Below are positions 31,140 through 34,083 of a stretch of DNA of 34,083 nt, one piece after another; position 1 is the stretch's first letter; every line of letters begins with the position of its first letter. The translations under genes and the position numbers were made by a program. The notes beneath the pieces are model-generated. The model was given only the letters and a program-made list of their open reading frames with translations. It was not told the DNA's origin and searched no databases. The stretch covers positions 1 through 34,083 of the forward strand of contig JAEWPC010000083.1 in the NCBI GenBank assembly GCA_023460795.1, given 5' to 3'. The stretch is from Bacillota bacterium (lineage in GTDB: Bacteria > Bacillota > Bacilli > Paenibacillales > Paenibacillaceae).

Positions 31140-31670
31140 ATGGCAAAAAGCAATTGGAACTTCGATAAATCTCACAGTGGTATTTCGTTCAGCGTTAGAC
31201 ACATGATGATCACGAACGTACGCGGCAGCTTCAACGAATTCGACGCGAGCGTATCCGCGGACGCAGCCGACTTGGCAAGCTTGGACGCGACGCTGACGAT
31301 CGACGTGAATAGCATCGATACGAAAGACGCGGGACGCGACGGACACTTGAAATCTCCGGATTTCTTCAACGCCGAGCAATTCCCGCAAATTACGTTCAAG
31401 AAAACTTCCCTCGTCTCCAAGGGCGGCGACGACTACACGCTTACCGGCGATCTGACGATCGCGGGCGTGACGAAACCCGTAACGCTGAACACGGAAATTT
31501 CCGGACCAGCGAAGGATCCATGGGGCAACACGAAATTCGGCGTCGTCGCGGACGGCGTCATTAGCCGCTCCGAGTTCGGCTTGTCGTGGAACGCCGCGCT
31601 CGAAACCGGCGGCTTCCTCGTAGGCGACGCGATCAAAGTTCACATCGAGCTCGAATTCGCGCAGGCTTAA
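31140..31670 (+). CDS. YceI-family protein (lipocalin-like isoprenoid-binding fold)
   Basis: 176 residues with no signal peptide, so cytosolic. YceI signatures: WNFDKSHSGISFSVRHMMITNVRGSF at the N-terminus, DGHLKSPDFFNAEQFPQITFKKT in the middle, LTIAGVTKPVTL and the C-terminal SEFGLSWNAALETGGFLVGD. Family members form an extended lipocalin-type barrel that binds polyisoprenoids in structural studies; the role in Firmicutes is unclear but often stress-linked. Starts 30 bp after the palindromic operator candidate. Its own terminator appears to have been split by the IS4-family element 24 bp downstream of the stop. Confidence 0.93.
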   Translation: MAKSNWNFDKSHSGISFSVRHMMITNVRGSFNEFDASVSADAADLASLDATLTIDVNSIDTKDAGRDGHLKSPDFFNAEQFPQITFKKTSLVSKGGDDYTLTGDLTIAGVTKPVTLNTEISGPAKDPWGNTKFGVVADGVISRSEFGLSWNAALETGGFLVGDAIKVHIELEFAQA

Positions 31671-31693
31671 TCTTAAGGTTCTTCAAGCTTACT

Positions 31694-31700
31694 ACGGCCC
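31694..31700 (+). terminator. 5' arm of a terminator split by the IS4-family element
   Basis: ACGGCCC here pairs with GGGCCGT at 33389-33395, which is followed by TTTT. Removing the IS and one target copy leaves a stem of seven perfect pairs around a loop that itself contains CTCC/GGAG. This would be a normal intrinsic terminator 24 bp after the YceI-family stop codon. Confidence 0.6.
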
Positions 31701-31716
31701 TCGACTCCTTAACCGG

Positions 31717-31726
31717 GAGACATCGG
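31717..31726 (+). repeat. Target site duplication, left copy
   Basis: GAGACATCGG, repeated exactly at 33379-33388, directly abutting the inverted repeat of the IS4-family element. A length of 10 bp is usual for IS231-group insertions. Confidence 0.88.
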
Positions 31727-31744
31727 CAATGTCATTTAGTTAAG
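31727..31744 (+). repeat. Left inverted repeat of the IS4-family element
   Basis: 18 bases that are the exact reverse complement of 33361-33378. Confidence 0.93.
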
Positions 31745-31780
31745 CTTAAAGGTACGTCTGGGAATAAAAAGAAATCCAAC

Positions 31781-31813
31781 CGGCATGGGAAAATCCTGTG
31801 CCGTTTGTTTTTT
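31781..31813 (+). terminator. Inward-facing terminator at the left end of the IS4-family element
   Basis: CGGCATGGGA (31781-31790) pairs with TCCTGTGCCG (31794-31803) including two G-U pairs, loop AAA, followed by TTTGTTTTTT. It points into the element from the YceI side, antisense to the transposase, and would now end YceI read-through. Confidence 0.7.
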
Positions 31814-31891
31814 GGTGCAGGCAAGAGTAAAAACGCGCACAGCAAACAAAGCGGATGAAGTGTCCGCTTTAAAATGTTCATGCCTATTGAA

Positions 31892-33220
31892 TTATGCTAC
31901 TCTGTAAACGAAGCTAACGACTGATTGTGAGCGGACTTTGCGCGTATCCTTATGTCCTGGGCGGACGGGTCGAATCGGCAAAGTATTCTTGCGAATCAGC
32001 GCTTCAACATCAGGTGGGGGTTCATTGTCTCTTGAGCGCAGGAATCGTCTACAAACGTAAACAGCGACCGTGAAGTTGACTTGGTAGGGATGCTGTTTAT
32101 CTTTTTGCGAAATGACTACGTGCGAGGTAATCATTTCAGCGAAATTGTACATGATCATTCTTGCGAAAATCTCTTGGATAATGAACTCCCGTTTCTTTGC
32201 ATGGAAGTTCGTCAGACCAACGGTGTACTTTAATGCCCTAAACGAGGTCTCAATCCCCCACCGCATGTTATAAATGTTTCTGAGCTCATCGGGTGGGAAA
32301 TCATCGGCAGAAAGATCCGTAATGACCGTTTCATAAGTGCCATTGGGCAACGCAAAACGAACGACCCGAAAGGACATCGGGTAAACCAAGTTTTCATGCA
32401 AATCCAGATAATCAAATGTAGACACGGACGGAACGAATTTGTATATCTCGGGATGTGCCTTAACCTCTTTGGTTTGCTTTTTTGTGAGTATCCGATGAAC
32501 GTCCTGATCAAACTCTCCGCCAGAAGGTAACTGTAAGCCCGAAAGAATGCCACTGGAGTTCAAATCCTTTACCCGTATGACATAATTCCACCCTTTACGT
32601 TCAATATGCGCAAAGTTGTTGTAGCTTTCATAACCTCGATCGGCAATCACTATGGTTTTATCTTTGATGGGAGAACGTTCAACCATGGCAGCTAGTGCCC
32701 TTCCCTCGTTGCCCATCCTTCGCGACTGAACAATGGCATCTACGTAAAGTCTGTTGCAAATATCGTAGGCTGCGTTAAAGTGTAGGAAGCTAACGCCTTT
32801 TGCGTTCGGGTGACATTGAAAATAGTTGTCTGCGTCCGCAGGATCAGTTGCGATCTGCAAATCAGAACCGTCAATGGCAAGCAATCGATACCCTCGATAG
32901 TCCTTGATATTTGTATACGTTTGCGTAAATTCGTGAAATAAGAATTCCACAGCAGACGGCAGGATCTTATTCCTCTGCTGGACAAAAGCAGAAGTCGTTG
33001 CGGTGTTTACGTCATAACCATGTGATTCTAGGAGCTCCTTATATAGGGTGTTCCCTCCCATTGAGATCAGGAGTTGCATGACCGTTTCAAAGGGTAGTTT
33101 TTTCTTCCGAGTAAAATCCCTTTCGGGATTTTTGACATAAGGCGTTGGTGCAGCTGACATTTCTCTTATGAGGGATGTCAGCGTTTTTTTAAGTGAAATC
33201 GCATACTCATTCAATGGCAT
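31892..33220 (-). CDS. IS4-family transposase (DDE)
   Basis: 442 residues from the ATG at 33220, which follows GAGGAGG closely; the GTG at 33265 would add 15 residues without a ribosome site. Catalytic residues: D117 in LLAIDGSDLQ, D194 in VIADRGYESY, and the IS4 signature Y317-(2)-R320-(3)-E324-(6)-K331 in YNMRWGIETSFRALK, which is a perfect match to YREK spacing. The frame is intact. Base composition is AT-richer than the host genes on either side. Confidence 0.95.
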   Translation of the reverse strand: MPLNEYAISLKKTLTSLIREMSAAPTPYVKNPERDFTRKKKLPFETVMQLLISMGGNTLYKELLESHGYDVNTATTSAFVQQRNKILPSAVEFLFHEFTQTYTNIKDYRGYRLLAIDGSDLQIATDPADADNYFQCHPNAKGVSFLHFNAAYDICNRLYVDAIVQSRRMGNEGRALAAMVERSPIKDKTIVIADRGYESYNNFAHIERKGWNYVIRVKDLNSSGILSGLQLPSGGEFDQDVHRILTKKQTKEVKAHPEIYKFVPSVSTFDYLDLHENLVYPMSFRVVRFALPNGTYETVITDLSADDFPPDELRNIYNMRWGIETSFRALKYTVGLTNFHAKKREFIIQEIFARMIMYNFAEMITSHVVISQKDKQHPYQVNFTVAVYVCRRFLRSRDNEPPPDVEALIRKNTLPIRPVRPGHKDTRKVRSQSVVSFVYRVA

Positions 33221-33293
33221 AACCTCCTCGTTTTTCAAGGGGCTACGCCACACATTTTCAACCACTGGTCAAGTCTTATTTTCATTTTCGAGC

Positions 33294-33338
33294 AAAAAAA
33301 AAAAGAGCGGGCTATCTTTTTACTGATAACCTGCTCTT
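33294..33338 (-). terminator. Inward-facing terminator at the right end of the IS4-family element
   Basis: Minus strand: AAGAGCAGGTTATC (33338-33325) pairs with GATAGCCCGCTCTT (33316-33303), one mismatch and one G-U, followed by a run of at least eleven T. It lies between the right end and the transposase start, so it would stop transcripts entering from the right before they reach the transposase. Confidence 0.82.
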
Positions 33339-33360
33339 ACTCTTTAATTTGGCCTTGCTC

Positions 33361-33378
33361 CTTAACTAAATGACATTG
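33361..33378 (-). repeat. Right inverted repeat of the IS4-family element
   Basis: Exact reverse complement of 31727-31744. It supplies the new stop codons of short minus-strand frames coming from the right flank. Confidence 0.93.
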
Positions 33379-33476
33379 GAGACATCGGGGGCCGTTTTGT
33401 CGTCGTCAGGTGAACGATACCGCGCACAAGGATGTCCCAGCGGATTGTATGGACAGGGACAACTACAATTCCGCAC
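33366..33476 (-). CDS. Possible tiny Cys-rich protein with its end altered by the IS
   Basis: A 36-codon frame from the GTG at 33476 reading RNCSCPCPYNPLGHPCARY and ending with three Asp and a short tail. GAGG lies ten bases before the GTG. The last codons and the stop are inside the IS inverted repeat. Without the insertion the frame would read through the terminator stem to a different end. A second minus frame (33362-33526) with a good AAGGAGG but only an ATA as possible start overlaps it. Both may be chance; I list the one with a legal start codon. Confidence 0.2.
   Translation of the reverse strand: MRNCSCPCPYNPLGHPCARYRSPDDDKTAPDVSNVI
33379..33388 (+). repeat. Target site duplication, right copy
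   Basis: GAGACATCGG, identical to 31717-31726. Confidence 0.88.
33389..33398 (+). terminator. 3' arm and T run of the terminator split by the IS
   Basis: GGGCCGT plus TTTT, complementary to ACGGCCC at 31694-31700. Now separated from its partner by the whole IS, so it should no longer act as the YceI terminator. The rest of the 33389-33575 gap holds no clear promoter; TATAG-N5-CTATA near 33561-33575 is a small palindrome just before the next ribosome site. Confidence 0.6.
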
Positions 33477-33575
33477 TTGCCTTTTTCCTCGATAAATAGA
33501 TGTTCATCTACTAGATTGTTAGGTATATGTACAGCCTCCTTCCGCTTGAGCGGCGTAGTATATAGTCAATCTATA

Positions 33576-33581
33576 GGGAGG
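33576..33581 (+). promoter_or_regulatory. Ribosome binding site shared by two competing starts
   Basis: GGGAGG is five bases before an ATG (33587, acidic 126-codon frame) and nine bases before a TTG (33591, collagen-like frame). Nine bases to the TTG is well within the usual range, and the TTG frame has the genome-typical codons, so it is preferred. Confidence 0.6.
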
Positions 33582-33590
33582 TGTCCATGT

Positions 33591-34083
33591 TTGATCGGTC
33601 ATCGGACGAGGAAGAAGATAGACAGCGTTGTGAAGCGGAGATCGGCTGTCTTCATTGCGAACAAGAGGACGATATTCATCGCGAAACCGACGATTCTGAC
33701 GACGAAACAGAAGACGATCGTAAAGACGATCTGCGCGGCGCCCTCGAATCCGTGCAAGCCTCGGTCGAAACGCTGCGTCAAGAAAGTCGTTACCGTCTGC
33801 AAGAAAAAACGGAAAGTCCGCCGACCTGCCGCCGTATGCCGCAAAAAACTGACCGTAAGGAAAAAAAGGGTAAAAGTCGTGAATCGGGTAAAATCGCGGA
33901 TCATCCGTACAACCGGCGCTCCCGGACCGGCAGGGCCTTCAGGGTCGCAAGGATCCCGCGGACCTAGAGGACCTCAAGGACCTCAGGGACCTCAAGGATC
34001 TCAAGGGCCACAAGGACCTCAAGGATCTCAGGGACCTCAAGGACCCCAAGGACCCCAAGGACCCCAAGGACCCCAAGGACCTC
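33591..34083 (+). CDS. Collagen-like protein with a basic N-terminus (partial, cut by window end)
   Basis: The frame is open from the TTG at 33591 to the last base, 164 codons so far and no stop. Residues 1-108 are strongly basic with few acidic residues (MIGHRTRKKID..., KKLTVRKKRVK, NRVKSRII) and contain five Cys. From residue 109 (33915) the chain is pure Gly-X-Y, first GAP GPA GPS then mainly GPQ and GSQ triplets, about 18 triplets within the window. Codons are rich in ACG, ATC, GCG and AAG, as in host genes. Such proteins occur on Bacillus and Paenibacillus cell or spore surfaces. No signal peptide is visible. The 33587 ATG frame, which ends at 33967, is taken as the shadow. Confidence 0.82.
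   Translation, partial: MIGHRTRKKIDSVVKRRSAVFIANKRTIFIAKPTILTTKQKTIVKTICAAPSNPCKPRSKRCVKKVVTVCKKKRKVRRPAAVCRKKLTVRKKRVKVVNRVKSRIIRTTGAPGPAGPSGSQGSRGPRGPQGPQGPQGSQGPQGPQGSQGPQGPQGPQGPQGPQGP
33915..34083 (+). repeat. 9-bp tandem repeat coding Gly-Pro-Gln triplets
   Basis: Repeats of GGACCTCAA and its variants (GGACCCCAA, GGATCTCAG) fill the end of the window. The last units are almost identical (GGACCCCAA), suggesting slippage-driven expansion. It continues beyond the window. Confidence 0.9.

Larger units (their letters stand above)
31727..33378 (-). mobile_element. Complete IS4-family insertion sequence, IS231-like
   Basis: 1652 bp, close to the usual IS231 length. The ends are 18-bp perfect inverted repeats (31727-31744 and 33361-33378; left end CAATGTCATTTAGTTAAG), resembling IS231 ends that also finish in TTAAG. 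It is flanked by a 10-bp direct repeat GAGACATCGG. It encodes one full transposase on the minus strand. Both ends hold a hairpin with a T run facing inward. The sharp duplication suggests a recent insertion. Confidence 0.95.

Noticed and set aside
33587..33967. ATG-started acidic frame with a good ribosome site
   Set aside because: The overlapping TTG frame has genome-like codons, no stop and continues into Gly-X-Y repeats. The acidic frame enters the repeat region out of frame and ends. Kept as a finding but not as a gene.

Overview
The window looks like chromosomal DNA of a moderately GC-rich Firmicute of the Paenibacillaceae (Paenibacillus/Cohnella type). This rests on the gene content: a clear CcpA, an acsA/acuA/acuC/ccpA/ytxJ cluster whose arrangement resembles Bacillus, a YesM/YesN two-component pair beside a CUT1 sugar ABC transporter, a bacillithiol-type YtxJ, paired overlapping fluoride channels, a penicillin-binding protein with fibronectin repeats, and a collagen-like protein. 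Host genes use GC-rich third positions. Two AT-richer insertion sequences stand out against them.

Layout. (1) 1-1432: a complete IS3-family (IS150 group) element with both inverted repeats, an A6G frameshift site and a hairpin over the transposase start. (2) 1533-3305 (-): membrane-anchored glycerophosphodiester phosphodiesterase. (3) 3568-10402: a carbohydrate ABC transporter (lipoprotein binding protein and two permeases, minus strand), divergent from a YesM-type histidine kinase and a YesN-type regulator. A cre operator sits inside the promoter of the binding-protein gene. (4) 10490-13600: class A PBP with two C-terminal FN3 domains, followed by a 160-bp nested inverted repeat and a bidirectional terminator. 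(5) 13822-19671: carbon-control block with acsA (-) divergent from acuA-acuC (+), a 50-bp tandem hairpin repeat, MTA/SAH nucleosidase and ccpA. (6) 19796-21778: ytxJ, a zinc-ribbon-like protein, a VanZ-family protein and a PfpI/DJ-1 protein. (7) 21830-25470: PTS permease EIICBA overlapping ptsI. (8) 25597-29102: CoA-binding protein, a divergent EPSP synthase, two overlapping crcB genes, a rhodanese and shikimate kinase. (9) 29206-31670: a small unknown protein, gnd and a YceI-family protein. (10) 31727-33378: a complete IS4-family (IS231-like) element with a 10-bp target duplication, inserted in the loop of what looks like the yceI terminator. (11) 33591-end: start of a collagen-like gene with a very basic N-terminus, cut by the window edge.

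How the genes work together. The central theme is carbon and energy control. EI and the PTS permease take up sugar. CcpA is encoded here, and near-consensus cre sites lie at two genes in the same window (acsA and the sugar-binding lipoprotein). AcsA makes acetyl-CoA from acetate and carries the lysine motif that AcuA acetylates and AcuC deacetylates in Bacillus. No acuB lies between acuA and acuC.

I do not see a defence island, CRISPR array, prophage or rRNA/tRNA gene. The least-explained pieces are the 50-bp tandem hairpin repeats, the nested inverted repeat after the PBP gene, the terminator split by the IS4-family element, the in-frame duplicate of the gnd 3' end, and the collagen-like gene that begins at a TTG inside a competing ATG frame.
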